Assembly (NCBI GenBank): GCA_028564925.1
Contig: CM053030.1
Location: 373,266,945-373,330,944, forward strand
Source: Lithobates sylvaticus
Taxonomy: Eukaryota; Chordata; Amphibia; Anura; Ranidae
Direction: 5' to 3'
DNA length: 64,000 bases
A model generated the notes under the pieces. That model was not told the origin of the DNA. It did no database searches and was given only the letters and a program-made list of their open reading frames with translations. A program made the translations under genes and the position numbers. How positions within the stretch are numbered: position 1 is the stretch's first letter; every line of letters starts with the position of its first letter. This document shows, in pieces, positions 55,554-64,000 of the stretch.

Positions 55554-55990
55554 TACCGTATTTATCGGCGTATAACACGCACAGGCGTATAACACGCACA
55601 TTCATTTTAAGAGGGAAGTTTCAGGAAAAAAAAAAAAATTTTAAATAAGGAACTTTGAAGCAAAATAAGGGTCAGCGCCCATCTGCAGCCTCACCATTGC
55701 CATCAATGCAGCGGATCAATGCCCATCTTCAGCCTCACAAGTGCCATCAATGCAGCCTCATCAGTCCACATCAATGCAGCCTCACCATTGCCATCAGTGC
55801 AGCCCATTACAGAGACCACCAAGTAAACAGGAGATTCTCACTGTATGTAATCTGACGGCGCTTGTACCGCCCCCCTCCCTGTCCCCTCCGAGGCAGCTAA
55901 AATTGAAGTATTGGCGTATAACACGCACACGCTATTTGCACCCGATTCTCATGGTGAAAAAGTGAGTGTTATACGCCAATAAATACAGTA
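55554..55990. mobile_element. TA-flanked element with CCGTATTTATCGGCGTATAA ends
   Basis: Element 55556-55988 with TA on both sides. Left end CCGTATTTATCGGCGTATAA; right end complement CTGTATTTATTGGCGTATAA. GGCGTATAACACGCAC recurs inside both ends. The interior includes a CCATCAATGCAGCCTCA minisatellite (55676-55806) like those of elements F and G. A Tc1/mariner-type MITE is the simplest reading. Confidence 0.8.
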
Positions 55991-56650
55991 GTTGTCACTT
56001 CAACAGCATACCATTGGAAAATGCGCCTGCTATTCCTGTTCTAGGGACTAATCCTAATTTAAAATGTTTTCCCCATTTTCAGTCCATGTGACGAGCGGCT
56101 ATCAGGACAATAAGAGTGGGTCACAGGAAAGGCCTGATCAGGTTGCTTACTCTGAAAAAAAATGTGGCTTTGGAAACACTTTAATCGTTTTTTTTTTTAC
56201 CCTTTCTCTACTCTTTATAAGTATCATAGATCGCCAAGATGCTTTTAACTCTATTACAGTTTCTCACTATAGAATTGTTCATAGCATCAGAAGAGTCTTG
56301 AAGTGCAACATGCACTTAGTGATACAATGGTTGGGAACATTCACAGCATGGAAAAGAAGCCTGGAACCTGGGAATGATTAAAGTATGTATGGAAGAGGCT
56401 GAAATTGATGACAAAGGGAATTTAGTGGAGGAGAGTTGTACTGCTTGCAAGCAAATTATAATTGCAAAGGCTTATTTAATTATACAGAACATTATACAGT
56501 TATGCACTTAGATAAATTCACTAAAGTACTCATTTGCATTAAAGAATACATCCCTGTATCATGTTTATGAAAGCCTTGTAAAGCAGACACTTATAGCCGT
56601 GCATTCAATGTTTCCAACAACTTATTGCTTTGTTGGGTCTTCATGTCTTA
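55991..56650. other. Unrecognised spacer
   Basis: No gene or repeat structure identified. The frame at 56064-56381 resembles no family I know. Confidence 0.4.
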
Positions 56651-57590
56651 TTAACCACTTAAGGACCGGGAGGATTTGCCCCCTTACGCCTGATTCACAC
56701 CTATGCATTTTTAGTGCTTTTTGCATTTTGCAGATTTGCACTACAGCCCATTTAACAGGATTTCCTATGGAACACGTTCTGTAGTGCAAATCTGCAAAAT
56801 GCAAAAAGCACTAAAAATGCATAGGTGTGAATCAGGCCTTAATGACCAGGCCATTTTTTGCGATACAGCACTGCGTCACTTTAACTGACAATTGCGCGGT
56901 CGTGCGACACTGTACCCAAACAAAATTCATGTCCTTTTTTTCCCCACAAAAAGAGCTTACTTTTTGTGGTATGTGATCACCTCTGCGTTTTTTATTTTTT
57001 TGTGCTATAAACAAAAAAAGAGCGACAATTTTGAAATAAAAAACAATATTTTTTACTTTTTTCTATAATAAATATCTCCAAAAAAATATAAAAAAAATAA
57101 TTTCTTCCTTAGTTTAAGCGAATATGTATTCTTCTACATATTTTTGGTAAAAAAATAATTTGCGCAAAAGTTTTAGTGTCTACAAAATAGGGGATAGATT
57201 TATGTAATTTTTTTTTTTTTTTACTAGTAATGGCGGCAATCTTTGATTTTTAGTGGGACTGCGATGGACAGATTGGACACTTTTGGCACTTTTTTTGGCG
57301 ATCAGTGCTATAAAAATGCACTGACTACTGTGTAAATGTCACTGGCATGAAAGGGGCTAACACCAGGGGCGATGAAAGGGTTAAATGTTTTCCCTGGGTG
57401 GGGTTTCTAACTGTATGGGGGCTGGGCTGACTGGAAGAGGAGAGAGATCGCTGTTCCTAATCACTGATCCCTCTCAGCTCCCCTGTCAGAATGGGGATCC
57501 GCCATGTTTACAAAGGCAGAGTCCACATTCTGCCTTTGTGTGGAGCAACCATGGGTGACCGGCGGACAACTGCTTATAAAGTGTTAGCTG
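56651..57590 (-). mobile_element. TTAA-1 family element E, truncated
   Basis: Starts TTAACCACTTAAGGACCGGG. The minus-strand family core is present with changes at 56951-56970. TTCTTCTACATATTTTTGGT (57129) and TAATGGCGGCAATCTTTGAT follow the order in D. The distal end (CCACTT/TTAA) is missing, apparently cut where element N begins. A hairpin MITE interrupts it near its left end. Confidence 0.8.
56684..56841. mobile_element. 152-bp hairpin MITE with TTA duplication, inside element E
   Basis: Element 56687-56838, TTA on both sides. The arms (TGATTCACACCTATGCATTT and so on, about 58 nt each) pair almost perfectly around a 35-nt loop. Joined flanks read CCCCC-TTA-ATGACCAGG, consistent with TTAA-1 sequence. 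Harbinger-type MITE by its TTA duplication. The near-perfect arms suggest a young insertion. Confidence 0.85.
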
Positions 57591-57595
57591 GAGCT

Positions 57596-57874
57596 TGGCT
57601 TCAATTTGTTAGTGTTCTAAATCTGCAAGTGTATCTAACCCCCCCCCCCCCCCCAGACTGAAAATGTTACTGTCCAAAGATGTCTCTGTTTCTCCTTCAT
57701 CCAGACTGGTGGCAATCTAACACAGAGGGTGTGTTACTGGCCAGATCGCAGGTGATAACAGAGGGAAAAAAAGCCATAAAGAAAAAAAAAATGAATACAG
57801 CCACCACATCTAATTATTGGTAAGCGGCAATTTACCTGTATTACATTTGTGGTTTTGGGTTTACCACAGCTTTA
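57596..57874. mobile_element. Element N, right half of an M-like element
   Basis: GAATACAGCCACCACATCTA, ATTATTGGTAAGCGGCAA and TGTGGTTTTGGGTTTACC match the right half of element M, ending AGCTTTAA at 57867-57874. The left half is missing. Contains a 16-bp C run (57639-57654). Confidence 0.6.
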
Positions 57875-57940
57875 ACACTCTTAAGTCGTACAACTGTATA
57901 TCACCTCCAGGATTGCTGCTGTTTCTATATTATGTTTAAG

Positions 57941-59001
57941 CATGTGTAGCGCTGGCTCCTGATGAGCAGGCGCTATTGTTTTTGAAAATTAAGTTGTCTG
58001 AAGCCACAGTTGGGCTTCAGGATAATTTTACAAAATTTCTGGTTTCAGTACCAGTCCAGCTGGGTTGCACTTGGTTTCTCCTTGACCGCAGGTGTCGCTG
58101 TCACCGCTGGCAAGGGTAGAAACGCAGACTAGCTGGATGCGTTGAATGCCACTTATCTCTCGGAACCAGCCCAGTGGGAGTGTTTTCCTGCTGTAAATTC
58201 TGGGGGGTGGTATTTAAGGTACCATGCCATGTTGGCGGGATTATTTTTCTGTCTGTTTGGTCCTGGTGGTCCTCCTGACCCAGCCCTATGGCCCTCCTGG
58301 CCTGGGGTGTGGAACCATGCATCTCGTGTCTCGGGACTGGCTAGCCCGAGGCAATGCAACTGAAGGGACAGGCCTGACTGAAGTTTGGAGCCTATTGATC
58401 CAAGGAAGGTCCGGTGCCGTCTCAACTGAAGGGAGAGGCCCAGCAACTGAAGTACCCCAGGGGAGGACTCGATCAGGAGAAGGCCGTGCACAATGCTGGC
58501 TTCTCTGACTGAGCCTGGAGACTTAGTTGAAGGACGCAACATGGATCGACACTCATACGGTATCGCCGGATCGGCTGAGAGAGACTGGTACCGTATGTTA
58601 GTTCTCTAAAAATTCATCCAATCCCTCAGTGACGCTAAAGTGTAGCCTACAAGTCTGTGGCAGAGACTTTACCGAGCATCATATCGGTTGCTAGGCCTAG
58701 TGAGAGAGGTCTATCCAGGGGGTAATTGAATCCAGTTTGTGGAACAGTGATATCCTCTAGTATTCTAGCATCTTCACCCTGCAATCTTAAGTACCTGAAC
58801 TCCCCCCTAACCCTCTACCCTTTTTATTACGAGACTTTGTCTTCTTTTCTAAATAAATAACCCAAAAGTGGATTCAGTGTCAGTCTCAACATTACTTTGG
58901 GCCACTTTCCACGGGATTCCCAAGACGGAGAAGCAAGTAAGTGAGGTAACGGTAAGCCCAAATAAAACCAGCAGCTCCTTTGGGGGTCAGTGCTACACAT
59001 G
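57941..59001 (+). mobile_element. Solo LTR, probably Gypsy-type
   Basis: LTR 57945-58997, 1,053 bp, with ends TGTAGCGCTG and CAGTGCTACA (inverted, one difference) and the 4-bp flank CATG on both sides (57941-57944, 58998-59001). An AATAAA at 58852-58857 supports plus-strand orientation. No internal region or second LTR is nearby, so it is a solo LTR left by recombination. A 4-bp duplication fits Gypsy-type elements better than most others. It looks whole as an LTR; age cannot be given without a partner. Confidence 0.75.
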
Positions 59002-59330
59002 TTTTACTTATTGTGAGGAGAAGTTCACTACAACATTAAAGGTTCTTGTGGTAAACCAAATGAAGCTTAGACCTCTGTAGTGTATTAATGTTTGCTTTAC
59101 AAAACAGAAAAGATGCAGATACAACTGCAGGATACACAATGCATAGTATACAAAGTATAACCCTTTCATGCCTAAGCCTATTTCTGATATGTGTTGCTTA
59201 CAAGGTAAAATCTGTATTTTTTGCTAGAAAATTACTTAGAACCCCCAAATATGATATATATTATTTTAGCAGATACACTAGAGAATAAAATGGTGATCAT
59301 TACAATATTTTATAGAAGGGGGAGAGAATC
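59002..59330 (-). mobile_element. TTAA-2 fragment on the minus strand
   Basis: TTTTTGCTAGAAAATTACTT followed by AGAACCCCCAAA (59217-59250) is the complement of the GGGGGTTCTAAGTAATTTTC part of TTAA-2 elements, and the flanking ATTTTATTCTCTA complement matches too. Only about 150 bp are clear (59160-59320). Confidence 0.6.
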
Positions 59331-59885
59331 AGAAAGTGCCAACCTGAGTGTAGTATATTAAATGCCATTTATTAGAAGAGTAATGCACTTACAAGAAATA
59401 ACATAAAAACAGGCTCATCTGTAAATGTAGATGTAGATCGGCATTCAAACGAGCATCCACGGATCTGGCAGATGACTGGGGGAGCCTCAATCCATCCTGT
59501 GGCCACCAGGAAGTCAGTCTGTGATGCCGTGGAGTGCAGGGAGATTACGTCACCAGAAAGCAGAGAGAAACCAGGGGAGGAACAATTGTATAAAAGAGGA
59601 TACGTGCTCGGAGCATCAGCTCCTTCTACAGGCCTCGAGGAAAGTGCTCGAATGGTGGTATTTATCTGTCAGGGCTGGTCGTAGGACAACAGGCTCCAGC
59701 ACACCTGATGGTCATGTGATCGCTAATCACAAAATGCATCGGCCAGGCACTGAATATTAAACCTATCCAGGGATGTTTAAGAGCACAGCAATAAATAAAT
59801 GTGAGTTTAGATGGGAACTAAGTGTCCATATAAATATCCATAAATAAAAAGGAGAAAGGGGATGGAGCCCGCAGAATTCATAAAA
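59331..59885. other. Unrecognised, repeat-like
   Basis: No gene seen. GC-richer stretch at 59460-59720 without recognisable motif. Confidence 0.35.
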
Positions 59886-59897
59886 AAAATAATATAT

Positions 59898-59953
<56 letters not shown>
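59886..59953. repeat. (TA)n microsatellite
   Basis: TA run of about 65 bp with a few AATA interruptions. Other TA runs: 50159-50201, 51011-51069 (arms of snapback 2) and 63371-63416. Confidence 0.95.
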
Positions 59954-59955
<2 letters not shown>

Positions 59956-60039
59956 CACTTGTCCCTTTACTCCCATTCTGTGGCCCTTTATTAATGTCTG
60001 GCAGTGGGACCCCTTCCTGCATAATTGTCAGTGCATGGC

Positions 60040-60700
60040 AGTTAATGAGCGCTATGTCAGAATAGTCAGTGAGCGGTATGACATGGAAGGGAGGTCAGTG
60101 AGCAGTATGGTAAGGCATTGCAGTCAGTGAGCAGTATGTCAGAATAGTCATTGAGCAGTATGTCAAAATAGTCAGTGAGTGGTATGACATGGCGGGCAGG
60201 ACAGTCAGTGAGAAGTATGTCAGAGTAGTCAGTGAGCAGTGTGGTAGGGAAGGGCAATCAGTGAGCAGTATGTCAGAGTAGTCAGTGAGTGGTATGCTAA
60301 GGCAGGGAAGTCAGTGAGCAGTATGTCAGGGCAGTCAGTGTGCGGTATGGCAGGGCAGAGCAGTAAGTGAGCAGTATGTCAGAGTAGTCAGCGAGCGGTA
60401 TTGTATGTCAGAGCAGTCAGTGAGTTGTATGGCAGGGCAGTCAGTGAGCGGCATGGCAATGCAGTCCAGTCAGTGAGCAGTATGGCAGGGCAGGACAGTT
60501 AGTGAGTGGTATGGCAGGGCAGTCAGTGAACAGTATGGCAGGACAGTCAGTGAGTGGTATGGCAGGGCAGTCCAGTCAGTGAGCGGTATAGCAGGGCAAG
60601 GCAGTCAGTGAGCGGTATGGTAGGGCAGTCAGTTAGCGCTAGGGCCGGGCAGTCAGTAAGTGCTAAGGCCGGGCAGTCAGTGAGCAGGGTGTTCCATCAG
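60040..60700. repeat. Minisatellite GTCAGTGAGCAGTATG
   Basis: Units of about 20-40 bp built from CAGTCAGTGAGCGGTATGGC and AGGGCAGT spacers, about 22 units, variable in length. On the plus strand purine-rich. Frames reading through it are spurious. Confidence 0.9.
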
Positions 60701-61030
60701 TCACTTACTACAATTCCCGGGCTGCTATGTGACTAGATAGGTGGGGAATTACCATTCTCAGTGTGCCCTAACTGCTGGGGATCTGCCAAACTCAGCGTGC
60801 ACTATCAGTGCTAGTGTGCCCCAACAGGTGGGGATTGGGGAACCACCAGTCCCAGTAAGCCCTGACGGGTGGAGGATCTACCAGTACAAGCGTGCTCCGA
60901 AGACAGGGTCATACCATTTCCAATGTGCTGTTGGGTAAGTAACTAGTAGCCCCAGTGTGTGCTGACAATCAGAGGATGTTCCTTCAGATGATGGAACATG
61001 TCGAGACTTTTAGTTCCTTGGCAGGGAATG
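60701..61030. other. Spacer between arrays
   Basis: Loose repeats of AGTGTGCCCTAACTGCTGGG and GGATCTGCC type (60755-60860). No gene. Confidence 0.5.
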
Positions 61031-61245
61031 CTAGTATAAGTCCTATAAACATCTACAAGCCCAAGCATTGCCTGATAGAGAACTACAAGTCCCAGCATGG
61101 CCTGATAGAGAACTACAAGTCCCAGCATGGCCTGATAGAAAACTTTAAGTCCCAGCATGATCTGATTGAAAACTACAAGTGCCAGTATATCCTAATAAAG
61201 AACTACAAGTGCCACCATGCCCTGATAAAGAATGACTTCTTTATT
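61031..61245. repeat. 30-bp minisatellite with inverted continuation
   Basis: About seven units of AACTACAAGTCCCAGCATGG CCTGATAGAG. From 61250 to 61390 the motif continues in inverted orientation (CTTGTAGTTCTCT, CATGCTGGG). A 30-bp period yields a decapeptide repeat frame (NYKSQHGLIE) that is not a gene. Confidence 0.9.
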
Positions 61246-61442
61246 AAGGTATACTGGCACTTATAGTTTTCTATCAGGTCATGCTTGTACTTGTAGTTCT
61301 CTCAAAAACAAAAAACTTGTAGTTCTCTGCCAAGGCATGATGAGGCTTGTAGTTCTTCATCAGACCATGCTGGGTCCTGTGGTGCTCTTTTGGACTATGC
61401 TGACCTGTGTCCCCCCTCCCTTCAACCAGCTGAGTGCATTCA

Positions 61443-61648
61443 CCTCCTGATTATCCTGATGAGGGAGGCATGTCCCAGGCAGTCATCAGGGTGGGCATGG
61501 TGAAGGAGAAGAAGCCTAGGCCCAGGGTGATGCCCCTCTCCTGGCTCTGGTGGTTCTTGTTGAAGGCAGCAGTGGAGGAGGTGGTGCCCAGCATCTCGGC
61601 CAGCAAAGACTTACCACTGTCACTGTGGCCAAGCACCCCAACATTTGG
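61443..61648 (-). pseudogene. eefsec: Fragment of selenocysteine elongation factor (eefsec pseudogene)
   Basis: The minus strand reads PNVGVLGHSDSGKSLLAEML, then TTSSTAAFNKNHQSQERGIT and LGLGFFSF. This matches, as I recall it, the N-terminus of vertebrate EEFSEC: the P-loop normally reads GHIDSGKT, then STTASTAAFDK, QSRERGITLDLGFSCF. After FTMP about 30 codons are missing and the next block, PGHASLIR (G3 region), appears in another frame (GHASLI at about 61458-61475; the usual Pro-Gly reads Leu-Gly). Joining N-terminal blocks with an internal loss and frame change shows a broken copy. EEFSEC delivers Sec-tRNA to UGA codons. No upstream ATG context or splice sites are recognised; a retrocopy or relic of a duplicated exon are both possible. 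Confidence 0.75.
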
Positions 61649-62167
61649 CTTCAGAGTCTCCCTCTCTGCCGGAACAATGCGTTTCAGCATCGTGATTGAT
61701 AACTTCCTGGTTGTGCACCACTTCTTCTTCCCTTCTGGAAACAAATGGTATGGGATCTCTGTCCTGGCATGCATGTGTACAGTGCCCTGATGGGAAACCT
61801 CACACTGTTATCTGTGGGCACCTGCAGCAGTGTCGCGGTCCCGTTAGTTGGCATAGCAACTATGTTCCTGCTGTCTTGGGGCCCCCACAGTGGCAGAACA
61901 CCACAGCCCGATCGCAAAAGTGCGACTGCTGCGAGTTTTGTAGTTCCTCCACTGTCCTCAACATAGAAATTTAGTTTACAAGACAAATAAAAAAGTGAAC
62001 TGAAATGAATAATAAACCGCATTTGTTCCAAAACTATATAGTTAGGTTGTGAGGAAGACACTTGTCTGACTTTTTATTCAAAATTATATTGACTGTAAGA
62101 ATACACATTACACAGGTAATTGGAACTGGCAAGTCATACATCACTGTTAGGCATCACACTACAATAT
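61649..62167. other. Spacer between eefsec fragment and hAT fragment
   Basis: Several overlapping frames on both strands (for example 61684-62061 minus) with no recognised motif. Could include more of the eefsec-derived copy, but I cannot align it. Confidence 0.35.
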
Positions 62168-62434
62168 TTACAAAAAGTATTTCTTCCTGCACTTAGCATC
62201 TGCAAAATCTTTAACTAACTCATCAAACTGTATCATCTTGAGGACACTGGTCTTGACAGCAAGTAGGCACAGAGCCCTTAGTCTTTCATGGGTTATCGTG
62301 GTTCTCATATAATTCATTATCAGTGCCAATTTTCTGAATGACTTTTCTCCCGGACAACTAGTGACCATCATGCCTAAATATATTCTAAGAGCTACATTAA
62401 CACCTGGAAAAGGTATCAGCCAGCTCTTGATCAT
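62168..62434 (-). pseudogene. hAT transposase C-terminal dimerisation domain fragment
   Basis: An 88-codon frame reads FPGVNVALRIYLGMMVTSCP, then GEKSFRKLALIMNYMRTTIT and HERLRALCLLAV, ending in a proper stop after FADAKCRKKYFL. The order FPNVxxALRIxLTxPVTxxSGERSFSKLKxIKxYLRSTMxxERLxxLAxLSIE is the hATC dimerisation domain of the group found in many animal genomes (TTF-type/ZMYM1-like hAT proteins). Only the C-terminal end is present; the BED finger and catalytic D/D/E regions are not seen upstream (62435-62860). Probably the tail of a dead hAT copy. It is unrelated in position to the two non-autonomous hAT-type elements in the window. Confidence 0.85.
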
Positions 62435-63370
62435 GTAATAAAACTGCCTGTTGAGATGGAGATGGTGTGCTTTATCGGCTACACAATCTCATTGATTGAG
62501 CGATGTTTAATCAGTCGATCTGATGGGAAGGAATTGCCAGTGACCTTCCCTCTGAAGGACCAAGTCTGAGGACTGAGAAAATAATATAAATTTATTCCTA
62601 AGGAATAGAATTTACACCACCTGTTTGCGAGTCTGCAGAGAGAGAGTTGACAATATACAGTGATCCCAAGATGAGAGATCGAGCATCATCATTGTAATAT
62701 CTTTCTGAGCATTATGGCAAGTTCCCTCTCTTTTTGCTGAGTGGACAGCGTTGACAGGTGCACAGGACGTGGCGTGTACCGATTCATTCAGGAAACGGAA
62801 AAAAACTTGTGAGAAGTCTGGTTGCAGGATTGGGCATATGAAAAAAAAAAACACTGGTTAGGAGTCTGTCTGAAGGGGAGTTTGGTAGTGAGGAGAAGAG
62901 GAATAGGAGAGTCCGCACGCCGCATACACCGGGACTGCAGATCCGGGGTATAGATTTTTCCTATCCCCCCTCACCGCTACATGCACTACATGAGTGTTTT
63001 TATTTGTGGAAATGTGAGTTGAATGTATAACATGTTTCAAAAGGATTAAAGTTTTAAAGCAGTATTACACTATGGTATGCCTCATTGCTTTTTATATGTG
63101 AACCTGAGGAGGCTTGATGGATATAAGAGACAGCTGTGAAGTCTATGGTAGAAAGAGAGTCACAGTGAGAAGGATCCATGTGTAGCAGCCGGGGATAAGG
63201 AGAGATCCAGATCAGCCACTGTTAACACTTCAGGCTCAAATCCGAAGCCCTTAAGGTGAGGGTACATCTGATGGGGGGGGGGGGGGGGGGGGGGGGGCAC
63301 TGATGCATGAAGGCACCTGTCACTTTATCTGTTTAAACAGACTTTTTTGTTGAATGTATGGACTTGATAG

Positions 63371-63421
<51 letters not shown>

Positions 63422-63440
63422 TTTTTATCACTTTGTTTGA
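62435..63440. other. Spacer with G run and TA microsatellite
   Basis: No gene. A 25-bp G run at 63273-63297 and a TA run at 63371-63416. Confidence 0.5.
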
Positions 63441-63447
63441 AATCCAC

Positions 63448-63785
63448 GGATGCACGAGCACTTTTTAGGAGTTGTATATGTTTTGTATGTATATGTATTT
63501 TGCATATATATATTATATACTGTACTGTAATTTCTTTTTAAGTGCATCACCATTAGGAGATCGCAAGCAGTTTGCGATTAATAGCGCAACATTCTATATA
63601 CATGTGTACACACATAGGTGTGTGCACGAGCACAGTTTAGGAGGTGTATATGTTTGTTTGTTTATGGATTCTGCACATATATATTATATATTTTAAAGAT
63701 CATCATCACTATTAGTAGATCGCAAGTAGTTTGCGATTAATAGCGCAACACTTTATACATATGTGTACACACACAGGTGTATAAT
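63448..63785. repeat. Diverged tandem duplication, about 160-170 bp, with hairpin
   Basis: GATCGCAAGCAGTTTGCGAT at 63559 recurs as GATCGCAAGTAGTTTGCGAT at 63718, and GCACGAGCAC at 63452 and 63624. Each copy contains the inverted repeat ATCGCAA/TTTGCGAT followed by TAATAGCGCAACA and a GTGTACACACA stretch. Spacing differs (159 and 172 bp) because of indels. Confidence 0.85.
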
Positions 63786-64000
63786 ACATTCTTTATTATA
63801 CATCACCAATGAAATTGCAAAGTAAATAATAAAGAAAAGGCAGTAACAATGCAGGTGGCATGGGAGTAATGATTTTTTGCACAAAAACATTTTTTGCTTG
63901 GAGTTCTGCTTTAAACCTTAACCAAGCCTAACAATCTGGAAGTAACTTTCCTCAAGAAAAGAACGTTGTTGAGCCTCCCACTTTTGTGAAAGACCTAATA
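63786..64000. other. Unrecognised right edge
   Basis: TTTTTTGCTTGGAGTTCTGC then TTTAAACC near 63890-63920 could be the edge of another TTAAA-type element read inverted; not enough is seen. Confidence 0.3.

Noticed and set aside
60040-61245. Regular repeat arrays that might be taken for CRISPR
   Set aside because: Units are tandem without unique spacers of fixed length, units vary in length, no cas genes, and the genome is that of a vertebrate.

Overview
This window looks like intergenic or deep-intronic DNA from a frog, most likely a ranid (true frog). I recognise no complete host gene in 64 kb. The assignment rests on the repeats: several Tc1/mariner families with vertebrate-type sequence, L2/CR1-like and L1-like LINE pieces, hAT and Penelope-like fragments, and above all several short inverted-repeat families that I associate with ranid genomic sequence. 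One is a roughly 430-bp element with CCCCATACACACGGTCGGA ends; others begin TTAACCACTT or TTAAAGYGG. The only host-derived coding trace is a broken fragment of the selenocysteine elongation factor gene (eefsec) on the minus strand near 61.5 kb.

Layout. 0-8.5 kb: the 3' end of an L1-like LINE, then a dead Tc1 copy carrying a snapback insertion, abutting a 1.93-kb hAT-type element full of minisatellite. 8.5-19.7 kb: short inverted-repeat elements, a relic of a large snapback family, a minisatellite-bearing TTAA element and two TTA-flanked elements. 19.7-23.1 kb: three copies of one TTAA-flanked family, abutted and nested, with a fourth element inside one of them. 23.1-34.3 kb: older relics, a Penelope-like reverse transcriptase fragment, two L2-like LINE pieces, a second hAT-type element with a 26-bp minisatellite, and a mariner-type short element. 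34.9-42.4 kb: a 1.2-kb snapback element and three Tc1 copies, two of them carrying later insertions. 44.7-48.2 kb: a chain of elements joined through shared TTAA sites. 49.2-51.1 kb: a 1.1-kb near-palindrome flanked by a 14-bp direct repeat. 51.4-59 kb: minisatellites, more short elements and a solo LTR with 4-bp flanking repeats. 59-64 kb: minisatellites, the eefsec fragment, a hAT transposase C-terminus and simple repeats.

No genes work together here; what the window records is a history of insertions. Its most informative parts are nested insertions that fix target-site duplications from sequence alone (TTAA, TTA, TA, 8 bp, 14-15 bp). Two other patterns stand out: non-autonomous elements repeatedly carry minisatellites, and a hammerhead-ribozyme-like core recurs at three loci in Penelope-like or snapback-type repeats. 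Names such as TTAA-1, TTAA-2 and snapback-R are labels made up for this report.
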